DNA of 64,000 nucleotides from Chitinophagaceae bacterium. Lineage in GTDB: Bacteria; Bacteroidota; Bacteroidia; Chitinophagales; Chitinophagaceae. How positions within the stretch are numbered: position 1 is the stretch's first letter; each line of letters starts with the position of its first letter. The position numbers were made by a program, and so were the translations under genes. Below the pieces are notes generated by a model, which saw nothing but the letters and a program-made list of their open reading frames with translations, was not told the origin of the DNA and ran no database searches. Location of the stretch: the NCBI GenBank assembly GCA_025360525.1, contig JANYCA010000172.1:18637-82636 (forward strand). Direction: 5' to 3'. This document shows positions 47,072-57,400 of this stretch, in pieces.

Positions 47072-47857
47072 ATGCTAAAAACATCCATTAATTTTTCAGC
47101 CTTGCTGTTATTTATTTTTTTTATGTCATCCTGCTACAATACAAAAAAGAGCAGTTATTTTAGTGAGGTGCAGGATGCTACTGTATTGGCAAAGGCTGAT
47201 GAAATGCAGATTAATGTACAAAAGAATGATCTTTTAAGTATCACTATAAACAGCGCAAACAGCCTTGCAGACGCACCTTTCAATGTAAATAACAGTGTAA
47301 AAGCAAGTAATTTAACGTCATCCGGAAATAGAAATGAAACCTCGGGTTATTTAGTGGATACAGATGGTAATATAGAAATCAATCAGTTAGGAAAAGTTAA
47401 AGCAGCTGGCATTAGTAAAAAGCAATTAAAGGAAAACATTACGCAGATGTTGCTTCAAAAACAGCTTTTGGTTGATCCTATCGTAACCATCAGACATATG
47501 AATTTTGAAGTTACCATTATGGGCGAAGTAGGCAAACCTGCGGTAATTTCTGTTCCAAATGAAAAAATTTCACTAATTGAGGCCTTAGGCTCTGCAGGTG
47601 ATATCACCATTTATGGGCAAAAGGAAAACGTTCTTCTAATAAGAGAGAGTGATGGTAAAAGAATGATAAAAAGATTAAATCTTAATTCGAAAGATTTCCT
47701 ACAGTCTGAATACTACTACCTACAACCAAATGATATCGTATATGTGGAAGCTGATAAAAATAGGTTAGCAAGTGTAAACAGAACAAGATTGATATTGCCC
47801 ACCTTACTATCAGCCGCATCTTTTTTCCTTATTGCATTAAGTTACTTCAAAAGATAA
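47072..47857 (+). CDS. Polysaccharide export lipoprotein (Wza/BexD-like)
   Basis: A 261-residue outer-membrane exporter subunit: a type II signal peptide with Cys21 (FFMSSC), a polysaccharide-export domain (about 40-145, with DGNIEINQLGKVKAAG), an SLBB-like part (about 150-225, VTIMGEVGKPAVISVP), and a terminal hydrophobic helix (about 240-258) that in Wza forms the membrane pore. First gene of a four-gene run; the tyrosine kinase gene follows 33 bp downstream. Confidence 0.92.
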   Translation: MLKTSINFSALLLFIFFMSSCYNTKKSSYFSEVQDATVLAKADEMQINVQKNDLLSITINSANSLADAPFNVNNSVKASNLTSSGNRNETSGYLVDTDGNIEINQLGKVKAAGISKKQLKENITQMLLQKQLLVDPIVTIRHMNFEVTIMGEVGKPAVISVPNEKISLIEALGSAGDITIYGQKENVLLIRESDGKRMIKRLNLNSKDFLQSEYYYLQPNDIVYVEADKNRLASVNRTRLILPTLLSAASFFLIALSYFKR

Positions 47858-47890
47858 TAACAGAAGGTAAATATAACAAGAACAATTTTT

Positions 47891-50227
47891 ATGAATTCGA
47901 ATCAATCAAGACCCCCAAAAGCACAACCCCAAAAAGATGAGAATCAGATAAGCAACCTGGTAGCAGGATATATTGCCTATTGGCCATTGTTTCTCATTTT
48001 CTTGCTACTATCTTTTTCCGCTGCATTCATTTATATAAGGTATACTGCGCCGAAATATCTTGCCTCAGCAACCTTAATTATTAAAGACGAGAATAAAGGC
48101 AACAAGGACAGTAAAGAGATGGAATCAATTGATTTTATTGGTACAAAAAAAATTATTGAAAACGAAATTGAAGTATTACAATCCAGAATATTAATAAATG
48201 ACGTAATAAGGAAATTACATTTATATGCTCCTGTGTCGCAAGAGGGGAAAGTACGCACACAGTCAGCCTATGTGCTAAGTCCGTTGGTAGTTGAGGCTAA
48301 ATCGCCAGATTTATTAAAATCATTTGATCAAATCTTAATGGAGTTTGATAGTAACAAAGGAAAAGTTGCATTAAACAATACCTTTTCGGGCCCGATAAAC
48401 GAATGGCTTAAAACACCCTACGGAGAACTGAAATTTGTAAAGAACCCCTATTATTATCGCAACTCCGACTCATCAAAACCATATTTCTTCGATTTGACCG
48501 CAACTAAAAATAAGACCGATGAAATTTTATTAGGGCTACAAGTTGCTCCCTCCAGCAAACTTTCCAGTGTAATTGATTTAGGGTACAAAGACGAAGTTCC
48601 CCAAAGAGCCGAAGATATCTTAAACGCCCTGCTATATTATTATAATGAAGAAGCTGTGATAGAAAAAAGTACACTGGTTAAGAACACTTTATCTTCCATT
48701 GAAGAGAGATTGAGTGTTGTATCTGGCGACCTAGATTCCATCGAAAAAAAAATTCAACAATTTAAGACAGGTAATAGTGCAGTTGAATTGGGACTGCAAG
48801 GCAATTTATACCTTCAGGGAGTAAATGCTACTGATGCTAAATTAGGAGAAGTGGACGTGCAGCTATCTAATCTTAACCAACTCGAAAAATTTGTATCATC
48901 TAAAGAATCTAATATTGGAATTCTGCCGTCAGCTGCCGGAGTTGCTGATCCTACGTTAAATCAATTAATGACGAACCTCAATACTGCACAGATGGAATAC
49001 GAACGGCAGAGAAAGACAGTGGGTGAAAATAACCCAATTATGCTGGGTTTAAAAGAACAAATAGAAAAAATAAAGCCTAATATTTTATCCAATATTCAAA
49101 CACAAAAAAAGAATTTAGAGGCGAGCAGAAGTAATCTATATTCCAGTACGGGAAAGTATAGTGCCATGCTGAATTACTTACCCCAAAAGGAAAGGCAATT
49201 GCTCGAAATTAGCCGGGATCAGCAAATAAAAAGCAGTATTTATCAGTTCTTATTGCAAAAAAGAGAAGAGAGTGAATTATCATATGCAGCTACATTGTCC
49301 GATAGCAAGGTTGTAAACTACGCCCAAGCAGGCAAGATACCTGTGAGTCCTAAAACCAAGTTGATATATATTGCTGCCTTGATGATTGGGTTAATGGCTC
49401 CCGTAATAATCGTTAATGGCAGGGAAATGCTTAATAGCAAAGTTTTATACAGGAAAGAAATTGAAGCATTAACCTCATTGCCTATTATTGGTGAAGTTGT
49501 ATTTAATAAGTCAAAGCAACAGCTGGTGTTAGAGGCAGGTAAAAGATCTTTTATTGCTGAGGAGTTTAGAAAAATCCGCATTTCCCTTTTATTTCTGGGT
49601 ATAGATGCCAATCATAAAAAAATGGTGGTCACCTCCAGCATACCTGGTGAAGGCAAAAGTTTTATTGCAGCAAACTTAGCGCTAAGTCTTGCAATGACAG
49701 GGAAAAAGGTAGCCTTGGTTGATATGGATTTACATGATCCATCTTTAGGAAAATTGTTTGACATAACATCTGCAGAAGTCGGTGTAAGCAACTTTTTAAC
49801 CGGGAATAAAGAAATAAAAGAGATAATAAGGGAAATACCTTCCCATAATAATCTTTTCTTTATTTCATCAGGACCAATAGACGAATCGCCCTCTGAATTA
49901 TTGGAAAACGGAAAAATTCAGCAACTGATATCTTACCTTGAAGAGAATTTTGACGTAGTTATATTGGATACAGCTCCGGTTGTAATGGTTACCGATGCAT
50001 ACCTTTTGTCCTCACTTTGTGATGCTACCTTATACGTTGTTAGGCACAAATACACACCTAAAATGCTGGTTAAACGCATAGATGAAACAAATAAAATCAA
50101 TACACTTAAAAATGCTGCCATCATATTTAACGGAATTAAAACAAGAGGCTTTGTTAAAAACAATTATGGCTACGGCTATGACTACGTTTATGGAGGTGAT
50201 AAAAAACATAAAAAAGTAAAGGCCTAA
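47891..50227 (+). CDS. Polysaccharide co-polymerase / tyrosine autokinase (Wzc-like)
   Basis: A 778-residue inner-membrane protein: a Wzz chain-length domain with TM1 at about 30-52, a long periplasmic coiled coil (about 255-450), TM2 at about 493-515, and a cytoplasmic BY-kinase. Kinase motifs are visible: Walker A SSIPGEGKS (about 582-591), Walker A' VALVDMDLHDPS, and Walker B VVILDTAP. The C-terminal tyrosine cluster (five Tyr in residues 759-767, NYGYGYDYVYGG) is the autophosphorylation site. It works with the Wza-like protein to export a surface polysaccharide. Second gene of the operon. Confidence 0.93.
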   Translation: MNSNQSRPPKAQPQKDENQISNLVAGYIAYWPLFLIFLLLSFSAAFIYIRYTAPKYLASATLIIKDENKGNKDSKEMESIDFIGTKKIIENEIEVLQSRILINDVIRKLHLYAPVSQEGKVRTQSAYVLSPLVVEAKSPDLLKSFDQILMEFDSNKGKVALNNTFSGPINEWLKTPYGELKFVKNPYYYRNSDSSKPYFFDLTATKNKTDEILLGLQVAPSSKLSSVIDLGYKDEVPQRAEDILNALLYYYNEEAVIEKSTLVKNTLSSIEERLSVVSGDLDSIEKKIQQFKTGNSAVELGLQGNLYLQGVNATDAKLGEVDVQLSNLNQLEKFVSSKESNIGILPSAAGVADPTLNQLMTNLNTAQMEYERQRKTVGENNPIMLGLKEQIEKIKPNILSNIQTQKKNLEASRSNLYSSTGKYSAMLNYLPQKERQLLEISRDQQIKSSIYQFLLQKREESELSYAATLSDSKVVNYAQAGKIPVSPKTKLIYIAALMIGLMAPVIIVNGREMLNSKVLYRKEIEALTSLPIIGEVVFNKSKQQLVLEAGKRSFIAEEFRKIRISLLFLGIDANHKKMVVTSSIPGEGKSFIAANLALSLAMTGKKVALVDMDLHDPSLGKLFDITSAEVGVSNFLTGNKEIKEIIREIPSHNNLFFISSGPIDESPSELLENGKIQQLISYLEENFDVVILDTAPVVMVTDAYLLSSLCDATLYVVRHKYTPKMLVKRIDETNKINTLKNAAIIFNGIKTRGFVKNNYGYGYDYVYGGDKKHKKVKA

Positions 50228-50314
50228 AATATATTTCATTTTAAGTTAAAATATTGCAGCCGGGTTTTAAGTAAAAATTATCTTCGCCACCTTAATAATC
50301 AACTAAACTGAGAG

Positions 50315-51250
50315 ATGGAATTTAATAGTAAAATTTATGTAGCTGGTCACCGTGGAATGGTTGGTAGTGCAATTATCAGAAATTTGAAAAGTAAGGGACT
50401 TTTATATCTTATTACCAGAACATCAAAAGAATTAGACTTAAGGAACCAGGCTGCAGTAAATGCTTTTTTTATAGAAGAAAAACCTGATTACGTTTTTTTA
50501 GCAGCAGCAAAAGTTGGAGGAATACAAGCAAATAATACTTTTCGTGCTGATTTTCTGTATGATAACTTAATGATACAAGCTAACATCATACATGCAGCTG
50601 CAACAGTAAAAGTAACCAAATTGATGTTTCTTGGAAGCTCTTGCATTTACCCTAAAATGGCGCCTCAGCCACTTAAAGAAGAATACCTCCTCACCGGTTC
50701 TTTAGAGCAAACCAACGAACCTTATGCCATTGCAAAAATTGCAGGAATCAAATTATGTGAATATTACCGTAGCCAATATGGTTGTAATTTTATTAGCGTA
50801 ATGCCTACCAACCTTTATGGTACTGGAGATAATTACGATTTAAATAATTCGCACGTATTACCGGCGCTAATAAAAAAAATGCACGAAGCTAAAATTAATA
50901 ACGCTGATGAGGTAGTAGTGTGGGGAACAGGAACCCCCAAGCGTGAGTTTTTATTTGCAGATGATTTGGCAGAAGCCTGTACTTATTTGATGGAGACTTA
51001 CAATGAAAAAGAGTTAATAAACATTGGTACAGGTGAAGATTTAAGTATTAAACAACTAGCAGAACTTGTAAAAGACGTGATTGGTTTTAACGGACCGCTG
51101 GTTTTTGACACAACTAAACCTGATGGCACTCCAAGGAAACTAATGGATGTTTCAAAAGTGCACAACAGGGGTTGGAAACACAAAATCGAATTGAAGCAAG
51201 GAATACAGCTGGCTTACCAGGATTTCTTACAAAAGCATGCTAATAGCTAA
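50315..51250 (+). CDS. fcl: GDP-L-fucose synthase
   Basis: A 311-residue SDR enzyme (WcaG/Fcl) that converts GDP-4-keto-6-deoxymannose to GDP-L-fucose with NADPH. The NADP-binding motif GHRGMVGSAI (about 11-20) and the catalytic SSCIYP...Y-x-x-x-K (EPYAIAKIAG) are visible. The Gmd gene lies directly downstream, so both steps from GDP-mannose are encoded together. This points to fucose in the exported polysaccharide. Confidence 0.95.
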   Translation: MEFNSKIYVAGHRGMVGSAIIRNLKSKGLLYLITRTSKELDLRNQAAVNAFFIEEKPDYVFLAAAKVGGIQANNTFRADFLYDNLMIQANIIHAAATVKVTKLMFLGSSCIYPKMAPQPLKEEYLLTGSLEQTNEPYAIAKIAGIKLCEYYRSQYGCNFISVMPTNLYGTGDNYDLNNSHVLPALIKKMHEAKINNADEVVVWGTGTPKREFLFADDLAEACTYLMETYNEKELINIGTGEDLSIKQLAELVKDVIGFNGPLVFDTTKPDGTPRKLMDVSKVHNRGWKHKIELKQGIQLAYQDFLQKHANS

Positions 51251-51286
51251 ATCACCCGCAATTACATTAAATTATCAAAAAAAAAT

Positions 51287-52357
51287 ATGAGTACAATTAA
51301 CAAAACAGCCCTTATTACCGGTATTACAGGGCAAGATGGAGCCTACCTTGCAGATCTATTGTTGGAGAAGGGTTATAAGGTTCATGGAATTAAAAGAAGA
51401 TCGTCATTAATAAATACACAACGTATTGATCACTTGTACCAGGATCCGCACGAGAAAAATGTACGCTTTCAATTGCACTATGGCGACATGACAGACAGCA
51501 CCAACCTGATAAGAATAATTCAGGAAACACAACCAGATGAAATATATAACCTGGCTGCAATGAGCCATGTAAAAGTAAGTTTTGATGAACCTGAATATAC
51601 TGCCAATGCAGATGGCATTGGTACGCTTCGATTATTAGAAGCCATTCGTATATTAGGCCTTGAAAAAAAGACCCGTATTTATCAGGCCAGCACTTCTGAA
51701 TTGTACGGATTGGTGCAGGCAGTACCGCAAAGCGAAACCACGCCTTTTTATCCCCGTAGCCCTTATGCAGTAGCTAAACTATATGCCTATTGGATTACGA
51801 TTAATTACCGGGAAGCCTATGGAATGTTCGCCTGCAATGGCATTCTGTTTAATCATGAAAGCCCGTTGAGGGGAGAAACATTTGTTACCCGTAAAATAAC
51901 AAGGGCAGTATCTGCCATCGTAAAAGGAAAACAGGAAAAACTATACCTTGGTAATTTAGATGCCAAAAGAGACTGGGGGCATGCTAAAGATTATGTAGAT
52001 GCCATGTGGAGAATATTACAACAGGATACAGCAGAGGATTATGTTATTGCTACCGGCATAACCACCACAGTAAGAGATTTTATAAAACTGGCTTTTGCAG
52101 AAGTTGGTGTGGCGCTTGAATTTAGCGGTGAAGGTGTGAATGAATCAGGATCTGTAAAAACCTGCAGCAACCCAGCCTACCAATTGCCCATTGGCAAAGC
52201 TGTTGTAGCTGTTGATCCGGAATATTTCAGGCCAACGGAAGTAGAACTGCTGATTGGAGATGCCACCAAGGCCAACACCAAATTAGGCTGGATACCAAAA
52301 TATGATTTAGCTGCTTTGGTAAAAGAAATGATGGAGAATGATATTGAATTAGCATAA
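51287..52357 (+). CDS. gmd: GDP-mannose 4,6-dehydratase
   Basis: A 356-residue SDR enzyme that makes GDP-4-keto-6-deoxymannose, the precursor used by Fcl. It shows GITGQDGAYLADLLL at about 14-28, the catalytic SPYAVAKLYAYW segment, and NHESPLRGETFVTRKI, all characteristic of Gmd. It starts 36 bp after fcl and ends the operon, which is closed by a long hairpin. Confidence 0.96.
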   Translation: MSTINKTALITGITGQDGAYLADLLLEKGYKVHGIKRRSSLINTQRIDHLYQDPHEKNVRFQLHYGDMTDSTNLIRIIQETQPDEIYNLAAMSHVKVSFDEPEYTANADGIGTLRLLEAIRILGLEKKTRIYQASTSELYGLVQAVPQSETTPFYPRSPYAVAKLYAYWITINYREAYGMFACNGILFNHESPLRGETFVTRKITRAVSAIVKGKQEKLYLGNLDAKRDWGHAKDYVDAMWRILQQDTAEDYVIATGITTTVRDFIKLAFAEVGVALEFSGEGVNESGSVKTCSNPAYQLPIGKAVVAVDPEYFRPTEVELLIGDATKANTKLGWIPKYDLAALVKEMMENDIELA

Positions 52358-52380
52358 AAACTTCGGTATTTATAAACTTA

Positions 52381-52417
52381 AACAAACAGGCCCACCTTAT
52401 TGATGGGCCTGTTTGTT
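52381..52417 (+). terminator. Intrinsic terminator after gmd
   Basis: A perfect 14-bp stem, AACAAACAGGCCCA (52381-52394) with TGGGCCTGTTTGTT (52404-52417), has a 9-nt loop. It ends the wza-wzc-fcl-gmd run and may also serve the convergent minus-strand gene that stops at 52543. Confidence 0.88.
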
Positions 52418-52542
52418 TAACAAATAATGTGAAAAAAATAAAAAAATATAACTGTAACAAATAAAAGAAACACTTTTTATCAATTCGAAATTCTATTACC
52501 AGCTAAATATAGATAGGGCATCCAGCACGGTCGATAAAAATG

Positions 52543-53013
52543 CTAACCAAAAAATATCTCCGTCCGGATTTGCTCAATTACTTCCTGCGTAACCTTTTTA
52601 GAAGGATTGTTCTTTTTATAAGCAGCAATTCTGGCATTCATTACATCTATTTTGTCGTTGTATTCCTGGTTTGTTTTTACCTCCGGTAATATTTTTGTAA
52701 CGTATTTATTGTACTCATAAACTGTATACTGAATAAAAAGCCCGGCACACATACAAACAAAATAAATGGTTACATAATCCCGTGCACCAAAACCATAAGT
52801 GTACCAAAACCACAAACAAAAAATAATGGGGATTGGCAAAAAAATCCACTGTTTAAACCGTGCAATAATAAAACCTGCGTAGTAAAAGACAATACCAAAG
52901 AGCCCAAACATATTGCCAGACCTCAAGGAAAGAAAGGGAATTATTATAGCCGGAATTAGGATATATTGGGTAAGAAAAATAATTAACTTCATTTTCATAG
53001 AATTAAATTTCAT
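52543..53013 (-). CDS. Small hypothetical membrane protein
   Basis: A 156-residue protein with about four hydrophobic segments (approximately 8-25, 28-48, 53-72 and 76-96) and a polar, Lys-rich C-terminal tail (about 105-156) with a coiled-coil-like stretch. It is predicted to be in the inner membrane with a cytoplasmic tail. I do not recognise a family. It lies convergent to the exopolysaccharide operon. Confidence 0.7.
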   Translation of the reverse strand: MKFNSMKMKLIIFLTQYILIPAIIIPFLSLRSGNMFGLFGIVFYYAGFIIARFKQWIFLPIPIIFCLWFWYTYGFGARDYVTIYFVCMCAGLFIQYTVYEYNKYVTKILPEVKTNQEYNDKIDVMNARIAAYKKNNPSKKVTQEVIEQIRTEIFFG

Positions 53014-53424
53014 TTATACTGCAAGGGAAATCTAATACCCTTTTTTATATTTTAATATTGCCGCAGTCTTTTAACATTAAAATAATGCCATTTATTTTGC
53101 AAAATTAGTTATTTAATCGAAGATTTTTAGTTTCTGCTTTGCGCATTAAATTAATAGTACCAATATCATCTTCTGCAAATTCGTTTGCATAGCCAACCAT
53201 TTCTTCTTCAATTCTGTTTCCAGCTTTTTAACGCTTACGAAGCGGCAGGGATGCGCTTCCAATCTTTTTAGAGTAAACAACAACCCTTATTGGGCTTATG
53301 GTTTAGTGTAGATAACTACGTATGGCCCCAACCTTCTTTTAGACATGGCAATATTAAATTTTTTAAAGCATTTTTTTAGAAACCTGCGTTGATAAGACTA
53401 ATACTATCAATCAAAAATATGTTA
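53014..53424. other. Non-coding gap with a possible gene remnant and hairpin
   Basis: No intact gene. On the minus strand 53105-53227 reads open for about 41 codons with natural-looking protein composition (it contains NRIEEEMVGYANEFAEDD and ends KAETKNLRLNN), but it lacks a start and is closed upstream by a stop. A second frame just upstream (about 53220-53290) is also partly open, as if one gene had decayed by frameshift. A GAAGCG (53239-53244) / CGCTTC (53254-53259) hairpin lies at the junction. I could not assign a family. Confidence 0.35.
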
Positions 53425-54282
53425 TCAACCTTGTAAAAAAGGCAGGTGCTGCACCAGTTGGAATATGGAAAAACTTTTCACCGTATCGGGATGAAGCAGT
53501 GTATCAGCTACTGCAATTTCTTTGAACATTTCAATACCAATGTCATTTCGTAAAAAGATAGCATTAAAGCCAAGCCTGTTTGCACCAACCAGGCGATAGT
53601 TTTTTCTGGCAGCCAGCTTACACATAGCAACCGGAGATGCACCATGATAATGATGCTGCTGCTGCCGCAATTGCTTTTTTGCATCCATGGATACAACAAC
53701 ATCGTTCAATCCGTATTCAACGTGATTTTCTATCATTACTATTTTGGGTGAAATCGTTTCAATAGCCCGCCAAATCCAGTAATCATCCCCATCAATATCA
53801 ATTGTAAGAAAGTCTATTTCTCCCGTAACACCTTGTTGCTCCAGCAATTGGTTTATATTGTGAGGTGCAACCATTGCTTTAATAAAACTATTTTGATAAG
53901 GCTGGGTAAGCCTGTGAGAAGCATACAGCTTTTTGCCAATCCTGATATTGCGCTCATCCGAATCAATGAACAGGCCACTCCATCCCAGGTTAAAAGCAAG
54001 GTTAGCGCAGTTACTGTTTATACAATCGTTGGAGCCGATATCTACAAAACGGCCGTTGTTAATACCGAGACAGCTGATAATATAAAACAGCAAACCGTCC
54101 TCTTCAAGGCTACTGAAAATACTAAAGCCTGTATCAGGCATAGCTGCATACTTTCCTACAGCGGCGGCGGCTTTGTATTGCAGCCCCAACTGTGTTAATG
54201 ATAACTGCACCGATGGCGAAACTTTATCCCTGATGAGCCATTTAGAGAAATAATATTTAAAAAGATATTTTATTAATTGCAT
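53425..54282 (-). CDS. FkbM-family methyltransferase-like protein
   Basis: A 285-residue protein. The central region has an AdoMet-like Rossmann pattern: FVDIGSNDCINSN (motif I, about 93-105), then GLFIDSDERN (about 117-126), IDFLTIDIDGDDYWIWRAI (about 156-174) and PKIVMIENH. This order matches FkbM-type methyltransferases, which often modify sugars or surface glycans. The N-terminal ~70 residues are basic and not conserved in an obvious way. Proximity to the polysaccharide operon suggests, but does not prove, a role in glycan modification. Confidence 0.78.
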   Translation of the reverse strand: MQLIKYLFKYYFSKWLIRDKVSPSVQLSLTQLGLQYKAAAAVGKYAAMPDTGFSIFSSLEEDGLLFYIISCLGINNGRFVDIGSNDCINSNCANLAFNLGWSGLFIDSDERNIRIGKKLYASHRLTQPYQNSFIKAMVAPHNINQLLEQQGVTGEIDFLTIDIDGDDYWIWRAIETISPKIVMIENHVEYGLNDVVVSMDAKKQLRQQQHHYHGASPVAMCKLAARKNYRLVGANRLGFNAIFLRNDIGIEMFKEIAVADTLLHPDTVKSFSIFQLVQHLPFLQG

Positions 54283-54361
54283 ATGCCCTTATTAAGATGC
54301 GCAATACTAAAAAAATATTGTGTAAAACCAGCAATGTAATATCGGATTCTTTTAGTTGCAC

Positions 54362-54391
54362 AAAAAAGGGTTGCTTTTAAAGCAACCCTTT
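54362..54391 (-). terminator. Intrinsic terminator after porU2
   Basis: GGGTTGC (54368-54374) pairs with GCAACCC (54382-54388), extended by A/T pairs, and is followed on the minus strand by a six-T run. It lies about 20 bp past the stop at 54413. Confidence 0.85.
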
Positions 54392-54412
54392 CAACCATTC
54401 TTTTTGCTATTT

Positions 54413-57400
54413 TTATCGCATCAGGTACATTTTACCGTAGCCGGCTTTAAAGAATTTATCAGTTTTATCCCCATCTGCTTTGTATTTATCCAACGATTTT
54501 CCATTAAGGTTAGTGAGTACCCTGTAGAGATACACGCCGTTGGCAAGTTTTTGCCCGTACATATCGGTGCCATCCCATTTAAAGTCTGTAATGTTTCTTC
54601 CAATGTGAAGATCACCTAATTCTGCCTTGGTAATTTCTCTTACCACTTTACCTGTAATGGTCAAAATTTGTATTCGTATATTTTGCGGCACTTCGCTACC
54701 CGTAATGGTAAACACAAAAGCTGTAGAACTCGTAAATGGATTAGGGTAGTTGAGCATATTGCTGATCATGGGGGTATTAATCACATTAAAACTAACCTTA
54801 TACTCAATATTACCTGCCTTATTGCCCATTACATCATTACCCGACACTATCAATTCATATTCCCCATCTTCTGTAAAGTAGGGTGTGTAATCAATGGATG
54901 CTGTATTGTCGCCATTACCAATGGTTGATGGCGTAAAGCGCATGGTATCGCTAAAATAAATCCTGCGTAGATTGCCATCCGGGTAGCGAATATTCACCTT
55001 TAGTAAAGAGGTATCACTAAGCGCTAAAAATCTACTTTCATCTTTCAGTTTAACTAAAACATGTGGCCTTGCAGCAACGATATCCCGGTTTAAAATATGT
55101 ACTCCATCAAATGTAACATCCAGCAAAGGATTGGTTTTATCTTCCACCACAAAAAAATCTTTGAAAATAAAGTTATTGTAGCTGTATTGCTCTAATTGAT
55201 CATTATCAGGATTCACAATTACGTGCAGCGTATTTAAACCAGGGTAATCACGGGTATCAATACTGTAATGTACTACCAATGTATCGCCAGCTACAAGCGC
55301 TTTACCTTTTGGCAGTATAATCGTATGCGGCACATTATTGCGATCGGTGATAATAAATTTTATCCGTAAGCTATCAAATGCCACAGAACTTATATTTTTG
55401 AATGCAAGTGCAAAATCAATCTTATCTCCCTGTTCTACCGAATCTCTAAAACGGAAGACGATGTTGGGCGCTACAGCTCCCTCCGGAATATAAGTTGCAT
55501 TTAATCTCCAGTAATTTAGCTGAGCGGGAGTGGCATAATCGTTATCCGTATTTTGCATTCGTAACTTAATAAACGGATAAGTAACTGCATTTACAAAAGC
55601 CAGCGATGTATCTGTTGCCGGCCTTATTGTTTTTAATAAATCGGCCGTTCCATTTTGTTTTACACCATAAACCTCAATCGATACAGAATCCTTTTGTATA
55701 GGATCGCTGGATTTTCCACGCCAGTGTAAAGAAGACCAGCTGCGGGCGGGACCAAATACCGGTGAGGTGATATTACCGGTTCTGTACTTTGCACTTACTA
55801 TAAAATTGCCGGCTAATTGATCCTTTGCGGTAGTGCCCATCACCTGCTGGGCAGGGTATCGGTTGTTGTTTTTACTGAAAAAGAAAATGAATGGCAGGTT
55901 CCTGGTAAAGCTGTCGATTGAGGTAAACCCAATAGATTTTAATTTATGGTATAATGATTTACCAGGCCCCAACACGGCTGTGTCTGCTTTCCAGGTATTG
56001 ATAAAGGAGGTATTACTTTCCATACCCAGGTTTGTTATTGAAACATAATAACCATCTGGAATACTGTCAAGAAAATCCATTGCTTTTTTTCTATAAGCAG
56101 GGTCTGTGTAGGGGAATTCAAATATTTTTCTAACTGGGTCTAAACATATGGGCCAGCTACCAAATCGCCCCGTGCCAGCAGTGTTATAATTCTTCCATGG
56201 CTGAATGCCAATTGTATCATACACTAAAAATTGGAGGGAGTTGTACTTGCAGCCATATTGTTCAAACTGGTCAAAATCCAGTATTACATTAATTCGGTCA
56301 TAAGAGGTAGCAGGGTATAATCCTGTTTTAATCTGCAAGGTTCTGTTCTGACTTTTAAATCGAAATACCCTGTCGTTGTCTAACTGAATATTGGTGCTGT
56401 AGGTACTGTTTTTATGTTGAAAATAATGAGACTGGTTAAACCCTGTGCCACCATTTGGCAAGTAAATAAAAGAAAAAATATTCCAGATAGGCGCTGTATT
56501 GGTTAACGGAACCATGGAGGTTCTCCAGTAGTAAACCGTACTATCGGTAAACGAAATATTAGTGGGTGTAAATTGAATAATGCCACCCAAACCTGTATTG
56601 CTATATTGCTTTTTGAAAGCTGAATTAAACAACTCAGTTGTGTCAATCTCCATCAGGTATTGCCTTTGAGCCGATAATGGATTAGAGGTTGATGCGGTGA
56701 ACGTGATATTCTGCTGGTTAACAATTGAATAATTGTATGGATAAGACGGCCTTATCTCATCTTCAAAAATATAGAATTCCCTGCTGAGGAAATTATTATT
56801 TTCACTCAATTCGTTTACCCTGTTGCCGTCATCTATTGAGATGGTGAATACATTGCGCCCTTTGTCGGTAATAGGGTTAATGAGAACGGTGAATTTCAAC
56901 GAATCCGAATTGGCCGGAGCAGGTATTAATTGATTAAAAATAACCTGTACAGAATCGTTTGGTAGCTTTCTGTTAATTACCACTTTAATAGAATCACTGA
57001 TTGCCTTACCAATGTTATTAATTTTTACACTTAACGTAAAGTTGATATCGGCAACGGTTAAAATTGATGGATTTATTTTCACCTCTGGTTCTTCAATCAC
57101 ATAATCGGGCATACTAAAGGAATTCATTTTTATGGCCGGATCGCCATGCAGGTTTAACTCTTCCAGGTGAATACGGGTATAAAAATCCAATGATTGTGGA
57201 TTACTGCCAAGGTTTAGCAATACCCTTTTTATTTGGTTGCCCAATGTATTGCCATACATGTCACGGGAAAAATTATTGTACAACTGCGTATTGTAGAAAT
57301 TTAAAAAGGGAGGAATGCCCAGGTGTGTACTTGCCAAAAAAGCAATACTTCCTCTTTTATCTGCCAGTACATATTTTTCAGAAATAGACATACTTCCGGA

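Noticed and set aside
45206..52417. The S41 protease considered as part of the exopolysaccharide operon
   Set aside because: A 255-bp gap separates them and this protease family is usually unrelated to glycan export, so co-transcription is not supported.
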